Below, piece after piece: positions 11,017 to 22,205 of a stretch of DNA of 64,000 nucleotides. A model generated the notes under the pieces. That model made no database searches, was not told the origin of the DNA, and was given only the letters and a program-made list of their open reading frames with translations. Positions within the stretch are counted from its first letter, which is position 1. Each line of letters opens with the position of its first letter. Both the position numbers and the translations under genes were made by a program. Source of the DNA: Datnioides undecimradiatus (lineage: Eukaryota; Chordata; Actinopteri; Lobotiformes; Datnioididae); the NCBI GenBank assembly GCA_008933995.1, contig WARS01000030.1:7113304-7177303 (forward strand), read 5' to 3'.

Positions 11017-12757
11017 ATGCCTGCCGACTTCAATGGGAAATGGATACTGGAAACCAGTGAGAAATTTGAGGATTATTTAAAAGCCCTGAGTAAGACACTT
11101 TTTATTTTGGTGCATTTCATTTTGATCTGAGATGTCCTAGTCCTGTGTTAAAACTGTAGGCTATTGCAGGGTGATGTGACATTTTGAAAGAAACGAAATC
11201 AACAGAAACAAAATCAGACAATGTCATGCCCTCTAGATGAAATGGTTTATTGAGAAAGCTACAATGTGATTTAATCAGCAGTGGATGCAGAAGGTTATTC
11301 TACTACTTAATTTAGATTCTTGTCAACCCCATTATTTTTTCATTAGTAGACAGATACCAATAGTATCCTCATTGGAGTAAGTTAAACTATCCACATTAAC
11401 TCATTTAATCATATAAAAATACAGTTTATCACAGTTATATGGCAGAAGTACATATACATAATCAAGTCTCTCCTATTTTGGCCCTAGATATTGATTTTGC
11501 TACAAGGAAAATTGCCATCTCCCTGTCTCAGACCAAAGTGGTGGCCCAAGAGGACGACAAGTTTGACTTCAAAACACTGAGCACTTTAAGAAATTACGAG
11601 CTCACTTTCACTGTAGGGGTTGAGTTTGACGAGTACACCAAGGGACTAGACAACAGAAATGTCAAGGTGAGTTGAGCTCATATTTAGCATCCAGAGTCCT
11701 TAGGGTGACAAGACTTGGTTTATCTGATGATTTGATATTTGCTGTTCTCCTTGTTGATAAAAAGAAAGGTGTTATCTGAGTGTGTCCAGGGCAAGGACTG
11801 GTCTTTAGAAGCAGATGCAATCAACAGTGGTGTGTCATGTTAAAAAAGGAAGATGAAAAAGAAGATGAGAGAGAAAATGAGTCTTTAATGTCATGTCTCT
11901 GGCCTTTCGCTGACATCCATTGCACACAATGACTTGCTGAATGTGCATCAGATGCCCAAAGACATTTTTGCCAAAAATGTTTTATTGTCAAACCACGAGG
12001 AAAATAAGAAGCATTGTTGTAAGAGAAAATTGGATGTATATTTTTTTTCAATTTTCCCTTTCAATTTCACAAAATAGCAGAAGGTTAAGAAAAGTACCAT
12101 ATTTTTACAGTATATTCAGATAATCATTTATTGGAAGTGCATGTTCAATTTACGTATAGTTTTGAAACACCACATAGTTGATTAAAGACAGTTCAACTTC
12201 TGTGAGACACACTGAGTAATACATTAAGTACATTTTTGCTCAAAGAAGAGCACAAGTTAACTTAATAATTAGCCTATATAAAAAGCTGATTTCATGCAAG
12301 GGTAATTACACATCAACAAGAAACCAATCCTTAATTGGTTATTGAGGATTGTTTGAGGGATTAAGGATTGGTTATATTATAGAGTTTTGAATCAAATGCA
12401 TTGTTTAATAAATTAACTGCGTTGTGCTGCAGAGTCTGGTGACCTGGGAGGGGGACAAGCTGGTGTGCACTCAGAAAGGAGAAAAGGCCAACCGAGGCTG
12501 GAAACACTGGATCGAAGGAGGCAAACTGTACCTGGTGGGTGACAATATCTGTCATGATATTTAGTTGTTTGATAACAAGATCTGAAATAGAGCATGGGCT
12601 GATGTGTTTAAAAAGAAGATGCAAATGGTTTCAACACTGCTGTTGTTTCATTCTAAATATATTTCTGTTAAATAATGTTAACAGATTTATTTTCCTCTCA
12701 CAGGAGCTGACGTGTGAAGATGTGGTTTGTCTTCAGGTGTTTAAGAGAAAAGAATAA
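11017..12757 (+). CDS. rbp2: Cellular retinol-binding protein 2 (CRBP II)
   Basis: Cytosolic retinol/retinal carrier, intestinal in mammals, feeding LRAT for chylomicron retinyl ester formation. Four exons give 135 residues: 11017-11089, 11488-11666, 12433-12534, 12704-12757 (73/179/102/54 nt, same phases as the preceding rbp1). It reads [20 protein letters not shown], then [67 protein letters not shown], and ends QVFKRKE. The [15 protein letters not shown] and LDNR signatures are those of RBP2. The Lys40 equivalent is kept (in QTKV). Residue 109 (108 without Met), Gln in human CRBP II, is His (codon 12505-12507). The ATG context, GCCACCATGC, is near-perfect Kozak. The tandem position after rbp1 and before copb2 matches the human RBP1-RBP2-COPB2 order. 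Confidence 0.93.
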
Positions 12758-12845
12758 AAGACAAAAATATTTGCTTTGTTTTCATTTATTTGGTTAAGTC
12801 TTTGTTTGCATGCAATAAATAAAGGTGCTTTTCAGACAACATATT
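12758..12845 (+). other. rbp2: rbp2 3' untranslated region
   Basis: Very short 3' UTR: two overlapping AATAAA signals at 12814-12819 and 12818-12823, followed by a GTGTGTTGT downstream element near 12845. Confidence 0.65.
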
Positions 12846-12849
12846 GTGT

Positions 12850-13940
12850 GTTGTATGAACAGAGATCAGCCTGTAAATAATAGGAATCAGCTGTAAGTTT
12901 CAGTATCTATCATCAGAAAAAGTGGGACTAACAGCTACAGATTATACTAAACACATGGGACATGAAAAAGTGGGATATGTTGTAAAGCAATACTTAAATC
13001 ACCAGCTGCCGGCAAAATATGGTAGTATTAGTAGTAGAGTCGAGATGGGGTGGCATCTAATAATAGCGTAATAACGTCAACGGACCTAAGCCTCAGAAAT
13101 GACTTCTTTGAACTCTGGTCATATTATCCAAAATAAGATATACTGAATCATACTAAAGCACTCTGTGCTTTATTTCAACAATGCAGAAAGTTCTGATGTA
13201 GCTGTTATGGCAAATAGTTTGTATTATATATTTTCAATAATTCCCACCCCTCCTCCCTCACTAGCACTGGTTTGACTGTGCGCTTTAAAAGGATGCACAG
13301 ATGACATGCCACTCACTCAGCTCAGTTTTTCTTCATGGGGAATTTAACATTATAGCAACATTTTTCTTGATATCCAGTTCCAATGTTACAATGACATTTT
13401 GTACATTATTAGCAAGCAACTTGATTTGCCAAGTTTAACAAAGAGCTTTCCTTGTTATAACAAGGAACAACAGCCATGAGAAAAAAATGACAAATTGCAC
13501 AAATTCAAGCCATGCCAGTGTTCTCTGCCAGCATTATTACGTTAGAGATTGAATTCAAGAAACCCAGTGATGAGACATTTATTTTCAGAGAGCTATAATG
13601 ATAAATTGTTGGCGGCATCATCTTATGACGTGTTGTTAAAGGCCTCAAGCCGGGGTTTTTTCCAGTGGTAAATTGCCTAAATCTCAGACAAGAATGAAAA
13701 AGAGCAATTGAGTAAAAAAAAAGTTTTAAAAAGCCTGTAATGACATCTCGACGTGTCGCGTATCCAATGATAACAGCAGGGTGGCAGGTTTTCTCTTCCT
13801 GTCACCGTGGCAGCCAAATACCGGTCGCAGATGACTGAATACGTCACCACTCCACCGCAACTATCGCGAGGCTGACTTTCAGGAACTTCCACGTCAGTAC
13901 CCAGTGCTCTGTTCACTGAAATCGTAACATTGGGACCCGG
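12850..13940. other. Intergenic spacer rbp2-copb2 and copb2 promoter region
   Basis: About 1.1 kb without recognisable coding sequence. The last 250 bases are richer in CpG (for example GACGTGTCGCG near 13751 and ATCGCGAG near 13863) and probably hold the TATA-less copb2 promoter. The transcription start cannot be fixed from sequence. Confidence 0.4.
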
Positions 13941-13998
13941 ATTGCAATTGTTCACAACACATTTATCTTAACTCATTGCGGCAACACGGGAATAAAAC

Positions 13999-16900
13999 AT
14001 GGTAAGAGACATTTAATCCATTTCTCCGCATGGTTTTTGTGTGCAGCTGATGCACTTTAAAAGAACAGTTAAGCAGTGTCAAATGATTATGTATCCGTGT
14101 AAATAGCTTAGCGGCTAACTAGCTTGACTTAGCTCGAGACGTTGCAGTTTTACGCCATTTAATATTTCAAACCTTGAAGTCTGTTAGCCTTGCATGTGTT
14201 TGCAGTTACTTTACTCAGTTATTAAATATATTGTAATAGGATGAATAGAATTATCGGAACGATTAAGCTGTATAAGGGACCATGTTAGCTTGCTAACGGT
14301 TACTTTAGCTTTACTGGTTGCCCTACTATTCCGGGTTTTTACATACACACTACCAAGTTTTTACTAAATTGTTAAATACACATGTAAAGCAACTCATCTT
14401 GAGGGTGTGAATAGTACAGGAACTGAAAGATGTCTCTGTCTTTCTTAGCCTCTGAGGCTCGACATTAAGCGGCGACTGACAGCCAGGTCAGACCGAGTGA
14501 AGAGTGTGGACCTTCACCCAACTGAACCATGGATGCTGGCCAGTCTGTACAACGGCAGCGTGTGTGTCTGGAACCATGAAACACAGGTATGATGACACCA
14601 AGTCCCACAACAGAGGAAACTCGATGGCTCCCCATCCATACTTGGATATGTTACTTTACAGGTTAAAGCACCACTTATTCAGGAAATAATAACCAAGTCA
14701 GCAATGTTCTTCTTTTCCAGACTCTCGTTAAGACTTTTGAAGTGTGTGACCTCCCCGTCAGAGCTTCTAAGTTTGTGGCGAGGAAGAACTGGGTCATCAC
14801 TGGAGCGGTAAGCCATATCCAGTTCTTTCTGCTGGGATCACAACTCTGACAGTTGTCATCAATAACGCCAGAGGTTTTGCGAAGCCCCTCGTAAAAGGGG
14901 AGCATGTTCATAAATATGTTTAATTTGGCGTGGTTCCAGTTTATCAAGTCCTTATTAAATTTATTTTCCGATAATATTCGAACTAATTTTCCACCTGTTT
15001 TCCTCCGCGTTTAGGATGACATGCAGATCCGTGTGTTTAACTACAACACCTTGGAGCGGGTCCACATGTTTGAGGCCCACTCTGACTACATTCGTTGCAT
15101 TGCAGTCCATCCGACCCAGCCTTACATCCTCACCAGCAGTGGTACGCTCGTAAACTCGTGATGATTTGATGATGTTTGATTTATTCTTCACATAACTCAA
15201 ATGTGTCTTTATACTGGTGTCCTCAAATGCATGTATATTCTTGTGTTAGCACGTGCACAAATCGCTTCTGTTTCTGCACAGATGACATGTTGATCAAACT
15301 ATGGGACTGGGAGAAGAAGTGGTCATGCAGCCAGGTGTTTGAGGGTCATACTCACTATGTCATGCAAATTGTCATCAATCCCAAGGACAACAACCAGTTT
15401 GCCAGTGCATCCCTGGACAGGACGATTAAGGTAGAGTCTGTTGTTGGTGTTGTCATTTCCTAATTTTATCTTATCATTGGCTGAATACTTTAAGACACCC
15501 TTAAGACACATCCTATCACAGTACTGCATCTTCTTTCAAGGACTATGGATAAAGTTTATTCTTAGCTTGCTCTTTTATGAAATAAAATGCCCCCGAGTGA
15601 TTCACTTTCACGTCTTTTGGTTTGTTTCAGGTTTGGCAGCTGGGCTCCTCATCTCCCAATTTCACCTTGGAGGGTCACGAGAAAGGAGTCAATTGTATTG
15701 ACTACTACAGCGGAGGAGACAAGCCATACCTCATCTCAGGGGCTGATGACCGCCAAGTCAAGATCTGGGATTACCAGGTTAGAAAATGTTTCCTTTTCTT
15801 CCTACGTGTGAGAGTAAGCCACAGAACACTGATCCTGGAACTGACAAGCATTTAAGCATGGCCTGTGCGTCCATGTTGATCTGATGCACCAGCATTGTGC
15901 CTCTGTAAGTATTTCAGCTGTCACTCTCTGCATGTTGTAGAATAAGACTTGTGTTCAGACTCTGGAGGGCCATGCCCAGAACGTCTCCTGTGTCAGCTTC
16001 CACCCAGAGCTACCCATCATCATCACTGGATCGGAGGACGGTGAGCAAATCTGACTCATTCTTGTGCCCGTACAAAAAAACCCATAACAACTCATGACAT
16101 CATTGAGCCTTGTTTTATTCAACTTTACCTCTTCCCTCTGCAGGTACGGTGCGCATCTGGCACTCAAGCACTTACCGCCTGGAAAGCACTTTGAACTATG
16201 GCATGGAAAGAGTGTGGTGTGTGTGCGGCCTGAGGGGCTCCAATAATGTGGCATTGGGCTACGACGAAGGCAGCATCATTATAAAGGTGACTGCATAAAA
16301 GAGAAATTCTAAAAAAAAATAATTTTGATAATAATCTAATTTGCTATTAAAAGTGGCTTTTAAATTGTGTAATATATTGTGTCATATATTTATCTATAAA
16401 ACACATTAAGACTGAATATATTAAGGACACGATCAAATATCCAAAACTAAAAGTCTTTCTCTTCTATATTTTGTACATTACTCTCTGCTGTGTAGGTTGG
16501 TCGTGAGGAGCCAGCCATGTCTATGGACACTAATGGAAAGATCATCTGGGCTAAACACAGTGAAATTCAGCAAGCCAACCTCAAGGCCATGGGTGATGCT
16601 GAGATCAAGGATGGAGAAAGGCTGCCATTGGCTGTTAAAGACATGGGCAGCTGCGAGATATATCCCCAAACCATCCAGCATAACCCCAATGGAAGGTATG
16701 CATAAACTGAGCACATGTTTTGTGTTTAGTCACCAGATTTTGAAGATTTCTGTCACTCATATGTACATTCTTGGGTGCATCAGGTTTGTAGTGGTGTGTG
16801 GCGATGGAGAGTATATCATCTATACCGCAATGGCTTTAAGGAACAAGAGCTTTGGCTCAGCGCAGGAGTTTGTCTGGGCTCATGACTCGTCTGAGTAAGT

Positions 16901-19900
16901 ATGCTTAGGTTTAGTATATTTGATATATCTCTCTAGGAGAGATTCAACAGATGACTGCTACACTGTTTTGTTTTTAATTCCAGATATGCCATTCGAGAAA
17001 GCAACAGTATCGTCAAAATCTTCAAAAATTTCAAAGAAAAGAAATCTTTTAAGCCTGACTTTGGGGCTGAAGGTAATGCAGACATTGTTGTATAGTAGAC
17101 TTGCTTTTTAGGAAGAGGATAGTTCCCAATGTCTTTCTCACTCAATGTGTTCCTGTTGTTCCCTGTAGGGATTTATGGAGGGTTCTTGCTTGGGGTGAGG
17201 TCTGTGAATGGCTTGGCATTCTATGACTGGGAGAACACAGAGCTGATCCGCCGCATCGAGATCCAGCCCAAACATGTAAGAGTGATTTTCCCTTCAGTTT
17301 CGGGTCCTGGTCTCTGTGTGATGTCATGTATGCTCTGACAGTATCCACCAAATTATTAATTCTATACATTTTGTGGGGTTTTTTTGTGCTTTTGTGTATA
17401 GTTTGTTGAAAATGTACATTTATATCTTGTTACGCACCTACTTCATTTACTTTGTTCTGCTTGTACATATTTTGCTCAGATCTTCTGGTCAGACTCTGGT
17501 GAACTGGTCTGCATCGCTACAGAGGAGTCCTTCTTCATTCTGCGTTATATGGCAGATAAAGTAGCTGCGTCTCAAGAAAACAATGAAGGAGTGACTGAGG
17601 ATGGTATTGAAGATGCCTTTGAGGTGGGTGTGTCAATGTGGACATATTCACATATCGCTTAAGCAGTGTATTTTTATTTAAGTTTCAGTGCTTAAACATG
17701 CATTGGTTTCAATATATGTACCAGTGAAACCTTTATACCTAAAGAGAGTGTTTCCATAGCATAGTTTTAACAAAAAGCTCTGTATTAACATCTTTGTGTT
17801 TCTGACCAGGTCCAAGGAGAGATCCAGGAGATCGTGAAGACTGGACTGTGGGTGGGAGACTGCTTCATCTACACCAGCTCTGTGAACAGACTCAACTATT
17901 ATGTTGGAGGGGAGATCGTCACTATTGCTCACTTGGACAGGTACAAATGTATTTGGTGTAGGTTGAATTTTAGAGGGAATAAGGTGTCTTTATAGACCGT
18001 CAGCGCTCTCTCAAGCAATTAGTAAATGTAATTCTTGTAACAATAACATTAAACCTTTCACAGTTGCATAAACAGTCTAGAAAATAGCAGCTATTAATTT
18101 AATTGCTGTGACATATGCTGCATATTTTACACTTCCTGCCTTCTCTTGGTGTAGGACCATGTACCTGCTGGGTTACATACCAAAAGATGACCGTCTGTAC
18201 CTTGGAGACAAGGAGCTCAACATTGTCAGCTACTCTTTGTTGGTCTCAGTCCTGGAGTACCAGACAGCTGTAATGAGGAGGGACTTTGGTATGGCTGACA
18301 AGGTGCTACCCACAATTCCAAAAGAGCAGCGAACCAGGGTGGCTCATTTTCTAGAGAAACAGGTAAGAAAATACAGCAGGACCTTCGTATTTAACTGCAG
18401 TTTGTCAGTTTAATGTGACATCAAAAACTGAAAAGAACAAGACGCAGTATTTTTTGTGCCCAACATGACTGACGTTAGCTGACATTCTAATTAATGACAT
18501 ACATAGTTAGTTAGTTAGATTTTTCTGTAATCCAAAGGAACATACACTTTGTGCCTGCAGAATGCTGATAGGATTTAATTCTGTGTCTCTTCAGGGTTTC
18601 AAGCAGCAGGCGCTGGCTGTGTCCACAGACCCAGAGCACAGGTTTGAGCTGGCACTGCAGCTGGGAGAGTTGAAGATCGCCTATCAGCTGGCTGTGGAGG
18701 CAGAGGTAACAACACAGTAGCTGCCGGAGACAAACTCTGTAGCATATCACATATTTTCACATTTCTGGAAGCACTGCAGAGAGAATTCACAGATACAGGA
18801 CACATTTCTAATATTTGTCACTCTAAATTCTGCAGTCAGAGCAGAAGTGGAAGCAGCTAGCTGAGCTGGCTATCAGCAAGTGCCAATTTGGCCTGGCCCA
18901 GGAGTGCCTGCACCATGCCCAGGATTATGGCGGCCTGCTCCTCCTTGCCACAGCCTCTGGTAATGCCACTATGGTGGGCAAGCTGGCTGAGGGAGCAGAG
19001 AGGGATGGCAAGAACAATGTGGCCTTCATGACCTACTTTCTGCAGGGGAAGTGAGTACTCAGTGGTGATGACTTTGATGGACAAATGAAGGAATAGAAAT
19101 TTGTTGTGTTGACTGTTCTACATGTCACCTTCTCTTCAAAGACTGGATCAGTGTTTGGAGCTTCTGATCAGGACAAACCGACTACCTGAAGCTGCCTTCT
19201 TGGCTCGCACCTACCTGCCCAGTCAGGTGTCTCGTGTGGTCAAATTGTGGAGGGAGAGTCTGGCTAAGGTCAACCAGAAGGTCAGTTCGCTTACCAGGAT
19301 TATTGGTACAGTTTGTATGTTGTGTAGAAGTTTAATTAAAGAAACATCAGCATTAATATAGCTGCTTAAATATCTTAGGTAAATTAACAGTATCCTAGGC
19401 TTTTTGAAAACAGACAACAAGAGTTTGAGTATTTGTATTTGTTCCTGACCATGACACATTGTACTGAATCTTGACTGCAGGCGGCTGAGTCCCTCGCAGA
19501 CCCCACAGAGTATGAGAATCTGTTCCCCGGGCTGAAAGAAGCCTTTTCAGCTGAGCATTACCTCAGAGAGACCTGCTTGGGCACCACTAGGCCTGCTAAA
19601 GATTATCCTCTTGTTACAGTGAGTGTTAAATAGACAAATATGTTGGATGAAAATATTGTTATAGTTGTATCTCAGTGCTGTGTGATATGTTTTAACAAAA
19701 CTCTAACATCTTTCAGCTCAACGAAGACAGGAATATTCTTGAGGAGGCTCAGGGATACGAGCCCAAAGGAATCTTAATTCCTCCGATCTCCAGGGTTCGT
19801 TTGCAATATTTAACATTTTCTTTGGAGCCAATCTTGTTATGTTATATTAGTATAGTGATATACCATTTGCAGCTAGTGAGGCTTGACTTCACTAGCTTAG

Positions 19901-20388
19901 CTTCTAAACCAAAAGAGAAATCAATGTTTTGCAATATTCAATATTTTATAATATTAATTAATATTTTGTAATATTCAAACTTGATTTTGTCTACATTTTC
20001 TTGCAGACACAGGATAGTGAGGAATCAGTGGCAACAGCAGCCCCTGTTGCTGCAGCAGCTGTGATGTCTTCACTGCCTGAACCTGCTGCTCCACTGGACA
20101 CAGAAGAGGAGGAGGAAGAGGAGGAAATTCCTGCATTGTCACAAAAAAATAAGGTCTGTTTTCTGTCTTAATCATTTGCTGAAAGAGTTTGTTATCATCA
20201 TTAAATTAAATACACTGAAATGTGAATTAATTTTCATTTAAGAGAATAATATTCTTGTAAAATCTATTCTTCCATTTTGTGTCTTCATATAGACTCTGGA
20301 TGAGCTCGAGGTGGACCTGGACAACATGGAACTGGATGACATTGACACCACAGATGTTAACCTCGATGATGACTTTCTAGATGATTGA
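13999..20388 (+). CDS. copb2: Coatomer subunit beta' (beta-prime COP)
   Basis: COPI B-subcomplex subunit that binds cargo di-lysine signals for Golgi-to-ER retrieval. 22 coding exons, 935 aa: 13999-14001, 14449-14586, 14721-14807, 15015-15141, 15282-15430, 15631-15777, 15941-16040, 16144-16286, 16496-16695, 16784-16894, 16984-17072, 17169-17275, 17480-17623, 17810-17940, 18155-18362, 18595-18705, 18836-19050, 19142-19280, 19481-19618, 19717-19794, 20007-20153, 20293-20388. Two WD40 propellers fill roughly residues 1-600 ([52 protein letters not shown]), then an alpha-solenoid ([28 protein letters not shown]-like helices, read [12 protein letters not shown]). The tail carries an eight-Glu run and ends in an acidic helix, [17 protein letters not shown]. 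Exon 1 codes only the ATG. The exon-20 donor (GTTCGT) is weak. Slightly longer than human (906) because of the C-terminal linker. Confidence 0.97.
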
Positions 20389-20765
20389 GATTTGTCTGGC
20401 CACTCTGCTCCCCAGCACTCTTCAGAGCTTATTTAAAAAAGAGAAAGAGACCAAACACCCTTTTCCCCTTTTTGTATTTGTACGTTAAAATATTATATTG
20501 CTATGTCCACCTACTGAAGTGGCACAAGCTGATGATGATGATGATGACGATGATGATGATGATGGTGATGATGGTATCAGTAATGTTTTACTCTCAGAAG
20601 AAAAGTAGACAGACCGTGTCTATTATGACTCTCCATTTTGTACACCATTGATTGTTTTGGAAACTTTCACTAACTGTCCATTGAGCGTATGTTATATTAC
20701 TCTTCGCTTTGTGTTATCTGTAAGATTTATTCAGTCCAATAAACTGCGGTTGCTGTACATATTCA
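20389..20765 (+). other. copb2: copb2 3' untranslated region with GAT repeat
   Basis: 3' UTR ending at an AATAAA signal, 20738-20743. It contains an imperfect GAT trinucleotide repeat at about 20530-20575. Confidence 0.65.
20530..20575. repeat. GAT trinucleotide microsatellite
   Basis: About fifteen imperfect GAT units with single-base interruptions, in the copb2 3' UTR. Confidence 0.9.
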
Positions 20766-20884
20766 CATTTGACTTGACAGTGTTTCCTACTAGAAGCTAA
20801 AACACGGAGATGCTACAATTTCATTGACTGAATATGTGGCCCTAATAGAGAAGCCCAATAATGGAAGACGTGAGATATTGAATG

Positions 20885-21140
20885 TAAATAGAAATAACAA
20901 TACCACAGTGTAACAGTACAAAAGTATTAGCATCATAATATACTTAAAATGACCAAAAGTAAAAGTAGCTGCTCCAAATGAAGAATGCTCTGTTTCACAT
21001 CATATTGATTATAACTATTGGTCTAAGATGATTGTTACATTCGTTTGTCACCTTATTATTGCTGCCACTAAATGTGGAGCTGATGTTGATACTTTATATT
21101 CTGCTGGGTAGCTTGCCAATTTCTCCTGCAGGACCTAACT
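20885..21140. repeat. Degenerate dispersed teleost repeat (TACTTAAA/AAAGTAAAAGTA-type)
   Basis: Reads ACAATACCACAGTGTAACAG, AAGTATTAGCATCATAATAT, ACTTAAAATGACCAAAAGTA and, later, GTGGAGCTGATGTTGATACT and ACTTTATATTCTGCTGGGTA. From memory this is the other half of the same abundant fish repeat class as the copy near 8.7 kb. No intact ends or target-site duplication can be seen by eye. Confidence 0.6.
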
Positions 21141-21144
21141 GCAG

Positions 21145-22205
21145 AGTCCTGAACATGCACTATTAATTAGTCAGCGTGTTTAACTGATATTGTGCGAATG
21201 TAAAAATGATGATTGAATGATGAATGAAATTAAATTCTGATGACAGCTTAGGAAAGGAAATGAGGAAAAAATGGAGCTCCATCACAAATGTGCTTGAAAA
21301 CAGGTCATTTGGGCCTTTTCTTCTAAAATTCATCCACATAACAGGTGTTTTCACTTACTGTCTTATTAGTCTTCTTCCCAGGTTGGGCCCCTGAAAGCCC
21401 CTGTGGCACATGATAAGAATAAGGTGTGTGCAATGTGATGACATGCCATACAGCCCGTAGCCCAACAGGCAAGGAAATAAATTGGCCTTGACATGCATTT
21501 AAACTCCTTAAACATCTATCAGTACATATTTTCTATATTCTTAAATAAGCAAATCTCTAAACTATTAATCCAACATCATAAAATGATTGTCGCGAGACAT
21601 AATATTTTATTTTCTGATTATTTTCTGTCCCTAGTGTGGTCAGCCACCCTGCTCTGGCTGCAGGGGCCCAGTGCCGTCGTCAGTGTGACCGCCTCTGTTG
21701 ACTCATGCACTGCAGCAGAAAGCCTGCCACTCTCCTCCTCTCCTCTGGATGGCGCCCCTCCGAGACAGGCTTGGACGATTTTTGTGCAGTTTCGTGTGCA
21801 ACAAAGTAACCGAGCTTGGCAGCTAGCGAGAGGAGAAAACCGACCCTTCTGAGACTGTTTATCTTTCCTGCGATTTCAAGCTGTTTCTCAGATATTTCTA
21901 AGCTCCCAGCGACTTCCTGGAAGTTTAATACAAACGAGAAATAACGCGATTCGGTGTTTGGGCGGTGTTAGGACGCTTTGTGGAGGAGCAAGGTGCTTTT
22001 TTCAGTAGAAAGGCAGGCGTACCATTAGCGAGCTGGCGTAGCTAAGAGAGACCCAGGACTACGCAGCGTGTCGGTCAGCCAGGAGGAGCCGGGAGGACCA
22101 CGGCACAGCCGCCGCCAGCGCCACGGGGAGTCGGGGCCCGAGAGGCAGCCTGCCAGGCCCTCGGCTTGATGCACCCTGCCTGCCTCGCCTCAGCCGCAGT
22201 CCGAG
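21145..22205 (+). other. copb2-dvl3 spacer and dvl3 5' region
   Basis: AT-rich spacer passing at about 21640 into a GC-rich, CpG-containing stretch that continues through the dvl3 start codon into intron 1. This is probably the dvl3 promoter and leader. No TATA box is evident. An upstream ATG at 22169 opens a frame overlapping the dvl3 start (see findings). Confidence 0.45.

Noticed and set aside
15142-15281. C/D snoRNA in copb2 intron 4 (GTGATGA box)
   Set aside because: A C-box-like GTGATGA is present, but no CTGA D box or terminal stem was found.
19051-19141. C/D snoRNA in copb2 intron 17 (GTGATGA)
   Set aside because: No matching D box before the acceptor and no flanking complementarity by eye.
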